DNA of 64,000 nt from positions 1 through 64,000 of the forward strand of contig JAUXUI010000061.1 in the NCBI GenBank assembly GCA_030681035.1. Direction: 5' to 3'. Position 1 is the first letter of the stretch, and each line of letters opens with the position of its first letter. The stretch is from Lysobacteraceae bacterium (lineage in GTDB: Bacteria > Pseudomonadota > Gammaproteobacteria > Xanthomonadales > Xanthomonadaceae). Made by a program: the position numbers and the translations under genes. The notes under the pieces are model-generated. The model was given only the letters and a program-made list of their open reading frames with translations. It ran no database searches and was not told the origin of the DNA. Below are positions 9,112 to 16,001 of this stretch, piece by piece.

Positions 9112-9519
9112 CTACCGCAGCCAGTTTTCGCACTGCAATCCCGGTACCCGCTTGAATTCAGACAGGTTATCGGTAATCAATACCAAACCCATGCTGACCG
9201 CCTGCGCAGCAATCAGCAGGTCCATGGGGCCGATGCATGTTCCCTTGCGTTCCATCGCGGCGCGGATGCGGCCGTAGGCGATGGCGGCATTGGCATCAAA
9301 ACCTGCCAGAGGCATCTCTGCGGTCAGGTCGCGCACGGCGGCAAGCAGTGCGGATTTGCGCGCACTTTTTTCCGCGCCGGTCTGTAGTTCGGCCAGCACG
9401 ATGCTCGACAGATGCAAACGGCTCGGAGCCATTCTCGCCAAGCGGTTCAACAGCACCTGCGGTTCGCCGCGCAATGCGGCGCTCAGAATATTGGTATCGA
9501 GCAGATACTCGGCTGCCAC
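9112..9519 (-). CDS. vapC: PIN-domain ribonuclease toxin VapC
   Basis: A 135-residue PIN-domain toxin, a Mg-dependent endoribonuclease family usually cutting tRNA or rRNA. The acidic active-site residues are visible: Asp in YLLDTNILS (about residue 8), Glu in IVLAELQTG (about 44), Asp in IGPMDLLIAA (about 99) and Asp in LITDNLSEF (about 117). The C-terminus VPGLQCENWLR is typical of VapC. The start lies 2 bp after the stop of the antitoxin gene on the same strand, so the pair is co-translated. Confidence 0.94.
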   Translation of the reverse strand: MAAEYLLDTNILSAALRGEPQVLLNRLARMAPSRLHLSSIVLAELQTGAEKSARKSALLAAVRDLTAEMPLAGFDANAAIAYGRIRAAMERKGTCIGPMDLLIAAQAVSMGLVLITDNLSEFKRVPGLQCENWLR

Positions 9520-9521
9520 AG

Positions 9522-9761
9522 TCAGCGGCTCAGTGGTTGAACCGGCTCAAGTACGCCCTGTTCGGGCCGATCAATGGCAAGTTGGCCATGGTTGGCGCGG
9601 ATGGCTGCGAACATGTCGGCCGCCGTGCGCGGCTTGGGCCGCAGCATCAGCACGCCGTCGCGTTCGGTAATCTCTACTTCGTCTGCTTCCAGGCGAAACC
9701 GCGCCGGAATACGAACGGCTTGCGCTTTACCCAATGTGAATAGTTTGGCAGTGGTGGCCAT
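9522..9761 (-). CDS. vapB: Antitoxin VapB (SpoVT/AbrB fold)
   Basis: A 79-residue AbrB-type DNA-binding antitoxin. The N-terminus MATTAKLFTLGKAQAVRIPA matches the VapB/MazE-like beta-hairpin, followed by FRLEADEVEITERDGVLMLR. The C-terminal tail would wrap the toxin. An ATG 15 bases upstream (9776) would add MGAKA; I prefer 9761 because VapB proteins usually begin with a short lead to the KLF motif. A strong promoter-like pair lies just upstream (9800-9828). The operon is normally autorepressed by the VapBC complex. Confidence 0.9.
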   Translation of the reverse strand: MATTAKLFTLGKAQAVRIPARFRLEADEVEITERDGVLMLRPKPRTAADMFAAIRANHGQLAIDRPEQGVLEPVQPLSR

Positions 9762-9799
9762 GGCCTTGGCTCCCATTTGTTTGGTAATTCCAGAAGCGT

Positions 9800-9828
9800 A
9801 TCGTACGGCGCGAAGTCTAGTATATCAA
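9800..9828 (-). promoter_or_regulatory. Sigma-70-like promoter for vapBC
   Basis: On the minus strand, -35 TTGATA (9828-9823), a 17-bp spacer and -10 TACGAT (9805-9800). The start codon of vapB is about 39-44 bases downstream. Five of six -35 bases and four of six -10 bases match consensus with ideal spacing. Confidence 0.6.
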
Positions 9829-9886
9829 TGGGGGATATCCCCGTCGGTTCAGCTTGCCTGTGTCCGGTTCCGCCTTGCTGGGCAAA

Positions 9887-10741
9887 TCAGCCAAGCTGTT
9901 CGCGCGCGTCCTGCGCATCGAGCCATTCCATGGCGTCGCGCGGCGGCGACTTTGCCGCCTTGCCCAGTGCTGCCTGAATATCGGACTCGCGGCGCTTGCC
10001 ATACAGCAGGCGAAGTACGTTGGCGTGCTCGACATGCACGATCGGCGCTTTCGGGCACAGCTTGATCGCGCTGGCGATGTGCTCTTCGGCTTTGGCGGCC
10101 TTGGCGCCGTAGGTGAGGCCGGCTACCAATGCGCCGACTTTGGCGATCAATTCGGCATGGTAAACGCCCATCGCGAGGTGGGCTTCGGCGTGTTTGGGTG
10201 CCAGTTGCAGCGTGTTTTCCAGATGCTCGCGAATACGCCCGGCCAGACCCATTTTCAGTGCTTTGGCAATGCTGATACCTTGGCTGTATCGGCCCAGCGC
10301 GAAGGCGAGCCGATAGTGGCTGTTGGCCTCCTCGGGCAGCGCTTCGACGGCCGCCTCGGCCAGTTGCGCGGCGAGCTCGAAGCGTGCGATGTGCTCGTCT
10401 TCGTCGTCCACCAGATAGGCGGTGTGGATGCCCAGCGCCTTGACCGCGACTGACGCACCGAGTGCGCCGAGCGCGGCGCCGGTGTTGTAGGCCTCGGCAA
10501 AATCACCCAGATGAAAGGCAAGCCAGGCGGCCTGCAAGCGTTCGCTCAAGCGGTCGGCATCGACCCCTTTTGGTGCTTTGCCAACGGCTTTTATCAAGGC
10601 GTTGGCGCGTGGCACATCGGGGAATGGTTCCTGATCGCCGGCATGCAATTGCGGCCAATGCTTTTTCAGGGTTTTACCGTCCAGCGCCAGCGCTGAAGCG
10701 TCAAAGGGGCAGGGGGCGAAACGGAGTTTGCGGATGGCCAT
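9887..10741 (-). CDS. TPR-like repeat protein of unknown function
   Basis: A 284-residue cytoplasmic protein without signal peptide. Helical TPR-like units are visible in the middle: AAWLAFHLGDFAEAYNTGA (about 90-110), EEANSHYRLAFALGRYSQG (about 155-175) and APKHAEAHLAMGVYHAELIA (about 200-220), ending with HVEHANVLRLLYGKRRESDI. The HAEAHLAMGVYHAE segment resembles TatT/RMD-type TPR proteins, which are scaffold proteins, so no catalytic role can be assigned. It is transcribed divergently from the phasin gene across about 167 bp. The N-terminal 60 residues (FAPCPFDASALALDGKTL) are not recognised. Confidence 0.7.
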   Translation of the reverse strand: MAIRKLRFAPCPFDASALALDGKTLKKHWPQLHAGDQEPFPDVPRANALIKAVGKAPKGVDADRLSERLQAAWLAFHLGDFAEAYNTGAALGALGASVAVKALGIHTAYLVDDEDEHIARFELAAQLAEAAVEALPEEANSHYRLAFALGRYSQGISIAKALKMGLAGRIREHLENTLQLAPKHAEAHLAMGVYHAELIAKVGALVAGLTYGAKAAKAEEHIASAIKLCPKAPIVHVEHANVLRLLYGKRRESDIQAALGKAAKSPPRDAMEWLDAQDAREQLG

Positions 10742-10908
10742 GGCTGCGCTCGCAATGCAGGTTGGGTGTCAGCCTGAAGCATCGCCCGCAACGGGCGTTG
10801 ACGCAAGCTGCTTCGGTAGTGTGAATACTCAGCCATTGCTAGGCACCATGCGGGTGTCGATCGACCCTTGGCCAAGGATGGCCTTCCCCCATAAACGAGG
10901 TATTGGCC

Positions 10909-11337
10909 ATGACCAGACAAGTGAAAGCGCGACGTAGCACTTCCCGCAAGCCCAACCAGCCGCGTGATTTCTGGCTGGCCGGTATCGGTGCTGTATCGCT
11001 GGCGCGCAAGCAGGTAGTGAGCTCGTATTCGCTGCTGCTTGATCGCGCGCAGGATCTGCGTGCGCAGTCCCGCAAGGCGGTGGTCGATACCCTCGGTAAT
11101 GCCGATGACATGCTTGCCAACGTGCGTGAAACGCTGCTTGATCGCACTGCCGAAGCGCAAGCCCGCGCCAGCAAAGTGATTGGCCAGGTTCGCAGCGCCG
11201 CTGAGTCAGCGCTGGCGCCGGTGCTGGCACGCTTCGGCGTCGCCACCAAGGCCAAGCGTGTACGCAAACCCGCACGCAAGCCGGCTGCCCGCCGGGCTGC
11301 GGTGAAAACCAGCAAAGCACGTCGCAAAGCTGCCTGA
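10909..11337 (+). CDS. Phasin family protein (PhaF/PhaI type) with basic C-terminal tail
   Basis: A 142-residue protein. The N-terminal and central part (FWLAGIGAVSLARKQ, then a long amphipathic helix rich in A, D, L, R) matches polyhydroxyalkanoate granule-associated phasins. The last about 35 residues are an Ala/Lys/Arg/Pro-rich histone-like tail (KPARKPAARRAAVKTSKARR), as in PhaF, which binds DNA and helps partition granules. The ATG at 10909 is preceded by GAGG 8 bases upstream. A terminator follows. The convergent neighbours are a TetR regulator and an acyl-CoA-binding protein, which fits lipid or PHA metabolism, though no PHA synthase gene is in the window. Confidence 0.82.
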   Translation: MTRQVKARRSTSRKPNQPRDFWLAGIGAVSLARKQVVSSYSLLLDRAQDLRAQSRKAVVDTLGNADDMLANVRETLLDRTAEAQARASKVIGQVRSAAESALAPVLARFGVATKAKRVRKPARKPAARRAAVKTSKARRKAA

Positions 11338-11374
11338 GGCGACAGCCCCTTTGGGCATCGCCTCTCGCACCAAG

Positions 11375-11404
11375 ACAGGGCATCCGCTCGGGTGCCCTGT
11401 GTTT
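11375..11404. terminator. Terminator hairpin between convergent phasin and TetR genes
   Basis: Perfect 8-bp stem ACAGGGCA (11375-11382) / TGCCCTGT (11393-11400) with a 10-base loop, followed by GTTT on the plus strand. It lies between two convergent genes and may serve both. Confidence 0.65.
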
Positions 11405-12033
11405 CAGACCTGGCGATAGGCTTTGGTCAAGGTATCCAGATGCACGCGCTCGGCATCACGCAGGAACGGCGCCATCAGCATCATCACCTGCACGATGCCC
11501 TTGCGGATGGCGATCTGCTCGTCGCGCTCGCCAGTGGCGCTGGCGTAGTTGAGCCAGAACGTCGCGATCACCAGAATATTGGTGGCGGTGGCCTCGATCT
11601 CGGCCGCCGAGGCACGCATGATGCTTGCCCGCACCAGCCCGCGCATCACCTCCACCGAACTTTCCGATGCCCGCTTGAGGATGCGCGCAAAGCGCATGCG
11701 CAGGCGGCGATTGCGGCTGAGGATGTCGATCAGGTCGCGATACAGAAAACGGAAATCCCAGATGCATTCGAACACCAGATGCAGTTGCAGCCAGATGTCT
11801 TCCAGCTCCGGCAAGCGCGACTCCGGCGCCACCAGAGCGGCATCCATGCGCTCTTCATAGCGCGCGAACAACTGCTCGATGATGTCGTCCTTGTTGCGGA
11901 AGTGGTAGTACAGATTGCCGGGGCTGATGTCCATCTCATCGGCAATGTGATTGGTCGTGACGTTCGGCTCGCCCTGTTCATTGAACATGGCGAGCGAGGT
12001 GTCGAGAATCCGCTGGCGGGTCTGCCGCGCCAT
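11404..12033 (-). CDS. TetR/AcrR family transcriptional regulator
   Basis: A 209-residue repressor-type protein. The N-terminal HTH (about 5-50) is clear: TRQRILDTSLAMFNEQGEPN, then TTNHIADEMDISPGNLYYHF and RNKDDIIEQLF. The C-terminal ligand-binding part is hydrophobic and aromatic (LHLVFECIWDFRFLYRDLID) and is shared with a proteobacterial TetR subfamily often found near lipid genes. It starts 8 bp after the acyl-CoA-binding protein gene on the same strand, so the two form an operon; an acyl-CoA or fatty-acid ligand is a reasonable guess, not shown. Confidence 0.9.
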   Translation of the reverse strand: MARQTRQRILDTSLAMFNEQGEPNVTTNHIADEMDISPGNLYYHFRNKDDIIEQLFARYEERMDAALVAPESRLPELEDIWLQLHLVFECIWDFRFLYRDLIDILSRNRRLRMRFARILKRASESSVEVMRGLVRASIMRASAAEIEATATNILVIATFWLNYASATGERDEQIAIRKGIVQVMMLMAPFLRDAERVHLDTLTKAYRQV

Positions 12034-12041
12034 AGTCCGGG

Positions 12042-12299
12042 CTAGCCGGTGAGCTTGTTGACGAGGGCGACGTACTGCTTCATCGCGTCTTCGCTATCAA
12101 GGCCCTTGAGCTTTTCCCAGGCGTCGTACTTGGCAGTGCCGATGAAATCGAAAAAACCGGGCTTGTCGCCGCTCACGTCACCCTCCGCGCCCTGCTTGTA
12201 CAGGGCATAAAGACGCAACAGGGTGTCGTTGTCAGGTCGATCCGCCAACGCCATCAACGCCTTCGCCGCCTGTTCGAATTGCTCTTTGAGATCAGCCAT
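12042..12299 (-). CDS. Acyl-CoA-binding protein (ACBP)
   Basis: An 85-residue single-domain ACBP that binds medium- and long-chain acyl-CoA esters. Family hallmarks are present: LKEQFEQAAKAL, the motif LLRLYALYKQGAEGD (residues 27-41), then KPGFFDFIGTAKYDAWEKLK and DAMKQYVALVNKL. Length is exactly that of the free-standing domain. The ATG at 12299 is the first in-frame start consistent with the family. It leads an operon with the TetR regulator. ACBPs are common in eukaryotes and patchy in bacteria, including some Xanthomonadales. Confidence 0.95.
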   Translation of the reverse strand: MADLKEQFEQAAKALMALADRPDNDTLLRLYALYKQGAEGDVSGDKPGFFDFIGTAKYDAWEKLKGLDSEDAMKQYVALVNKLTG

Positions 12300-12403
12300 C
12301 ACGTTTCCCCCAGGTGAGTATGCGTTGATACCACGCGCGGCGGGGGCGGTCAACGTGGCGCGGCCCGCCAACACCACCGTCATTGCAATCGGTCGGCAGT
12401 GCC

Positions 12404-13696
12404 TCACAGGCTGGTGAGCACCCCGGCAATGGTGGCGGTCATGAAGGTGGCCAGCGAGCCACCAAGCACAGCGCGCAGGCCGAGCCGGGCCAGGTCGCTG
12501 CGCCGCTCCGGTGCCAGCCCGCCGATACCGCCGATCTGGATTGCAATCGAGCTGAAATTGGCGAATCCGCACAGGGCGTAGGTGGCAATCAGCCGGCCCT
12601 TGTCGGTCAGCATCACGCCATCCACATTGCCCTTGATGATTTCGGCCAGTTGCAGATAGGCGACGAACTCGTTGATCACCACCTTCTGCCCGATCAGCCC
12701 ACCAACCACGGTGGCATCCTGCCACGGCACACCGATCACCCAGGCCAATGGCGCCAGCAGATACCCCAACAGGGTGGCGAGGTTGGTGGGCTGGCCGAGC
12801 AGCGTGGCCAGGCCGGTGATTTCACCGATCCAGGTCAGCGGTCCGTCCACCAGCGCAATCAGGGCGATGAAGGCCAGCAGCATGGCGCCGATGTTCAGCG
12901 CCAGACGCAGGCCATCGGCTGCACCCGATGCCGCCGCATCGATAACATTGCTGCTGGTTTTTTCGATCTCCATACGGACGCTGCCGAGGGTCAGTGGGGT
13001 GCCGGTTTCCGGGATCAGCAGCTTGGCCAGCACCATGGTGGCCGGTGCCGCCATGATCGAAGCTGCCAGCAGGTGCTTGGCATAAAATGCTTGCTGCACC
13101 GGATCGCCACCGCCGAGCATGCCGACATAGGCCGCCAGCACGCCGCCGGCGATATGCGCCATGCCGCCGATCATCATCGTCATCAGCTCGGATTCGGTCA
13201 TTTTGCTGATGTACGGGCGCACTGTCAGCGGTGCTTCGGTCTGGCCGATGAACACGCTGGCGCAGACGCTGGTGGTTTCCGCACCCGACACCTTCATCAC
13301 TTTGGTGATGGCCAGCGCCATTACCCGCACCACCGCCTGCATCACCCCCAGATGGTAGAGCACGCCCATCAGCGCGGCGAAGAAGATGATGGTGGGCAAC
13401 ACCTGAAAGGCGAAAATGAAGCCGTAGGTATCGGCATCCATCAGGCTGCCGAAAATGAAGCGTGAGCCTTCGGTGACATACGACAGCAGCTTCACAAAGC
13501 CGTTGCCGAGCAGGTTGAACACCTCGCGCCCGCCGGGAACGCGCAACACCAGCGCGGCGAAGCCGATTTGCAGGGCGATGCCGGTGAGCACCAGGCGCCA
13601 GTTCACCGCGCGACGGTTGTTGGAAAACAGCCAGGCAATACCGATCAAGGTCGCCAGGCCAAACAGCCCGAATAGAATATCAATCACGTTATGCAT
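12404..13696 (-). CDS. Concentrative nucleoside transporter (NupC/CNT family)
   Basis: A 430-residue inner-membrane symporter importing nucleosides with protons or sodium. The N-terminus has two to three TM helices (IDILFGLFGLATLIGIAWLF). The signature region SVFIGQTEAPLTVRPYISKM, TESELMTMMIGGMAHIAGGV and LAAYVG is intact; this segment forms the nucleoside and Na-binding core in CNT structures. The C-terminal part LATYALCGFANFSSIAIQIG is also conserved. It is a single-gene unit between the ACBP gene and a GDT1-type transporter gene. Confidence 0.94.
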   Translation of the reverse strand: MHNVIDILFGLFGLATLIGIAWLFSNNRRAVNWRLVLTGIALQIGFAALVLRVPGGREVFNLLGNGFVKLLSYVTEGSRFIFGSLMDADTYGFIFAFQVLPTIIFFAALMGVLYHLGVMQAVVRVMALAITKVMKVSGAETTSVCASVFIGQTEAPLTVRPYISKMTESELMTMMIGGMAHIAGGVLAAYVGMLGGGDPVQQAFYAKHLLAASIMAAPATMVLAKLLIPETGTPLTLGSVRMEIEKTSSNVIDAAASGAADGLRLALNIGAMLLAFIALIALVDGPLTWIGEITGLATLLGQPTNLATLLGYLLAPLAWVIGVPWQDATVVGGLIGQKVVINEFVAYLQLAEIIKGNVDGVMLTDKGRLIATYALCGFANFSSIAIQIGGIGGLAPERRSDLARLGLRAVLGGSLATFMTATIAGVLTSL

Positions 13697-13768
13697 CCCC
13701 CGAGTAGTCAGGCAGCGTAGTGCAGCGGCGGTTTTCGGGCAAGGCGCGGTGCAGCGAGGCGCGCCGAA

Positions 13769-14329
13769 TCATACCCAGTTCAACGCGATCACCAGTGCCA
13801 GCGACGCAAACACGGCGGCGGCGACATAACGCGCCAGATGCAGCGGCAGGCGCTTGGCGAAGCGCGCACCCAGATACACCACCGGCACGTTGGCCAGCAG
13901 CATGCCGATGGTGGTGCCCATCACCACTTGCCACAGCGGCGTCCAGCTCGCCGCCAGCACCACGGTGGCAATCTGGGTTTTGTCACCCATCTCGGCCAGA
14001 AAGAACGCGATAACGGTGGCGATGAACGCACTGCGTCCGTCGGTTTTGGCGTCATCGTCATCGAGCGTGTCAGGGATCAAGGCCCAGATCGCGACCGCCA
14101 CGAATGAGCCGACTACCAGCCAGCGCAGAGTTTGCGGCGAAAACCACTGCGCCACCCACGCACCCAAGCCCGCTGCAGCGGCGTGGTTGAGCACGGTGGC
14201 GACGAAAATCCCCGCGATAATCGGAACCGGTCGGCGAAAGCGCGCGGCCAGCAGCAGCGCGAGCAGTTGGGTTTTATCGCCGATCTCGGCAATCGCCACC
14301 GCCAGGGTAGATACGTACAGTGCTTGCAA
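13769..14329 (-). CDS. TMEM165/GDT1 (UPF0016) family cation transporter
   Basis: A 186-residue, six-helix inner-membrane protein made of two inverted halves. Both family motifs E-x-G-D-K-T are present: AEIGDKTQLLAL near residue 15 and AEMGDKTQIATV near residue 115. Members export Mn(2+) (MneA/MntX) or exchange Ca/Mn for protons. The start is TTG at 14329 with GAGG 6 bases upstream on the minus strand. I looked for a manganese riboswitch upstream and could not recognise one. Substrate is inferred from the family. Confidence 0.9.
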   Translation of the reverse strand: MQALYVSTLAVAIAEIGDKTQLLALLLAARFRRPVPIIAGIFVATVLNHAAAAGLGAWVAQWFSPQTLRWLVVGSFVAVAIWALIPDTLDDDDAKTDGRSAFIATVIAFFLAEMGDKTQIATVVLAASWTPLWQVVMGTTIGMLLANVPVVYLGARFAKRLPLHLARYVAAAVFASLALVIALNWV

Positions 14330-14479
14330 GGCGGGCCTCGACTCTAGTTTGACGAACCGTCAGCTTAGCGTAACGTTGCGCTTTCGCGTTGGTGGATGAT
14401 GGAGATTGCAGCGATGATGCCGTGGTGTGTCGTCCTGGTTGGTGGCCTGATCGCATTGCGTGCGAATGGCAGCGCCTGA

Positions 14480-15100
14480 ATGGCCAGCGACCTGCACGAC
14501 GTGCGGCTGGATACTGTCGTGCAGACACTGCTCGATAGTGGTACACGCCGCGTGCTTGATCTGGGCTGTGGCCCTGGCGAATTGTTGCTGCGGCTGGCCC
14601 GCGAAGCGCAGTTTGTCGAGATTGTCGGTATCGATATCGACGCGGAGGCGTTGCACGAGGCGCGTCGGGTGCTGGGCCTTGGCTTGCCGTTTCCCGGTGA
14701 TCGCATCCAGGTGCGTCATGGTTCCTTTGCTGCGGCGGATGCCGCGCTGGCCGGGTTTGACGCCGCCGCGCTGGTGGAAACCATCGAGCACCTCGATCCG
14801 CGCTTGCTCGGGCGGATGGAAACGGCCGTGTTTGCCGGCATGCGCCCGGGCGTGGTGTTGGTGACCACGCCCAATCAGGAATACAACGTGGTGCATGGCA
14901 TGGCGCCGGGTGAGCGCCGTCATCCGGGGCATCGTTTTGAATGGAACCGTGCGCGCTTTCGGCAGTGGGCGCAGGGTGTGGCCGGGCGCAATGGCTATGC
15001 CGTGCAGTATTCCGACATCGGCCCGCTGCATCCGCAGCACGGCAGTTCGACCCAGATGGCGCAATTCAGCCGCGCGATGGCTATGCCGTTATCGCGCTGA
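14480..15100 (+). CDS. Stand-alone Hen1-like RNA 3'-terminal 2'-O-methyltransferase domain
   Basis: A 206-residue SAM-dependent methyltransferase. Motif I is LDLGCGPGELLLRLA and the acidic SAM-binding residue is in VGIDIDAEA. What separates it from generic methyltransferases is the Hen1 metal site: ExxEH at residues 100-104 (VETIEHLD), then VTTPNQEYNVV, and a second His in RHPGHRFEWNR (H151). In known bacterial Hen1 these four residues bind Mn and methylate the 3'-terminal ribose during RNA repair with Pnkp. Here the usual N-terminal ligase-activating domain is missing and no Pnkp gene is near. It overlaps the 3' end of the fructokinase gene by 12 bp, tail to tail. Activity on RNA is inferred. 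Confidence 0.8.
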   Translation: MASDLHDVRLDTVVQTLLDSGTRRVLDLGCGPGELLLRLAREAQFVEIVGIDIDAEALHEARRVLGLGLPFPGDRIQVRHGSFAAADAALAGFDAAALVETIEHLDPRLLGRMETAVFAGMRPGVVLVTTPNQEYNVVHGMAPGERRHPGHRFEWNRARFRQWAQGVAGRNGYAVQYSDIGPLHPQHGSSTQMAQFSRAMAMPLSR

Positions 15101-15991
15101 AGTAATTGCCAAAGCCAGCGCGCCGAGAATGCCGGCGTTCGGTTCCAGTTGCGCCGGCACCACGTAATTGCGCAGGGCATCGGCTGCATCGAGCGCACCG
15201 ACGTAGCCACCCAGCCAATGCTGAGTGCGTTCGCGGATCGGATTGAACAGGGCTGCTTGTTGCATCACCCCGCCGCCAAAAACGATCCGTTGCGGCGACA
15301 GCGCCAGGGTGATCTGCGCGCACAACTGGCCCAGATAATCGGCCTGGATACGCCAGGCGGGATGTTCAGCCGGTAACTCGGCCAGGCTTGCGCCGTAGCG
15401 GGCAATGATCGCAGGTCCGCTGGCCAGGCCTTCCAGACAATCGCCGTGGAAGGGGCAGGTGCCGGCGAAATCCGGATCCTCGCGATGGCGCCGCGGGCAC
15501 AGATGGCCCAGCTCGGCATGCATCAGCCCGTGCAGTGGCCGGCCATGCACCATCACCCCACCGCCGATGCCGGTGCCGACTGTGACGTACACCACCGGGT
15601 CGAGACCACGCCCTGCGCCCCAGCGTTGCTCGGCCATCGCTGCCGCGTTGACGTCGGTGTCGAGCGCGACCGGCAAGGCCAATGCCGTTTGCACCGTGCC
15701 AAGCAGGTTGAAGTCGCTCCAGCCGGGTTTTGGTGTGGCACCGATGTGGCCAAAAGCGGGATGTTGCGGGATCAGATGCAGTGGCCCAAAGCTGGCAATG
15801 CCCACACCATGCAACGGGCCATGGCGCTGCGCGGCATCGCGCAAAAACGCCAGCGCAGTGCCCAGCGTGGTTTGCGGGTCGCTGGTCGGGCAGCGTTCGC
15901 AGGCGAGCAGTTCGCCGCTGGCATTGCCGATGGCGAATACGGTTTTGGTGCCGCCGGTTTCGATCGCAGCAAAGCGTTGCGTGTGGTTCAT
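15089..15991 (-). CDS. ROK-family fructokinase
   Basis: A 300-residue sugar kinase of the bacterial ROK type. The N-terminal ATP-binding loop is AIETGGTKTVFAIGN, the catalytic segment is ALDTDVNAAAMAEQRWGAG, and the phosphate motif is YVTVGTGIGGGVMVHG. The zinc site LCPRRH...CPFHGDCLEG is the ROK signature. It is last in a minus-strand operon, 10 bp after amylosucrase, whose reaction releases fructose from sucrose, so fructose to fructose-6-phosphate is the expected role. ATG at 15991 is used; a GTG 6 bases upstream is possible. A glucokinase activity cannot be excluded. Confidence 0.9.
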   Translation of the reverse strand: MNHTQRFAAIETGGTKTVFAIGNASGELLACERCPTSDPQTTLGTALAFLRDAAQRHGPLHGVGIASFGPLHLIPQHPAFGHIGATPKPGWSDFNLLGTVQTALALPVALDTDVNAAAMAEQRWGAGRGLDPVVYVTVGTGIGGGVMVHGRPLHGLMHAELGHLCPRRHREDPDFAGTCPFHGDCLEGLASGPAIIARYGASLAELPAEHPAWRIQADYLGQLCAQITLALSPQRIVFGGGVMQQAALFNPIRERTQHWLGGYVGALDAADALRNYVVPAQLEPNAGILGALALAITSAR

Positions 15992-16001
15992 GGCCACGGG
16001 C

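Noticed and set aside
12383-13465. 360-codon plus-strand frame over the nucleoside transporter
   Set aside because: Antisense shadow, H/Q/G-rich, no family match; the minus-strand CNT protein is intact.
14330-14479. Manganese (yybP-ykoY) riboswitch before the GDT1-type gene
   Set aside because: The conserved loop sequences are not recognisable and the leader is short.
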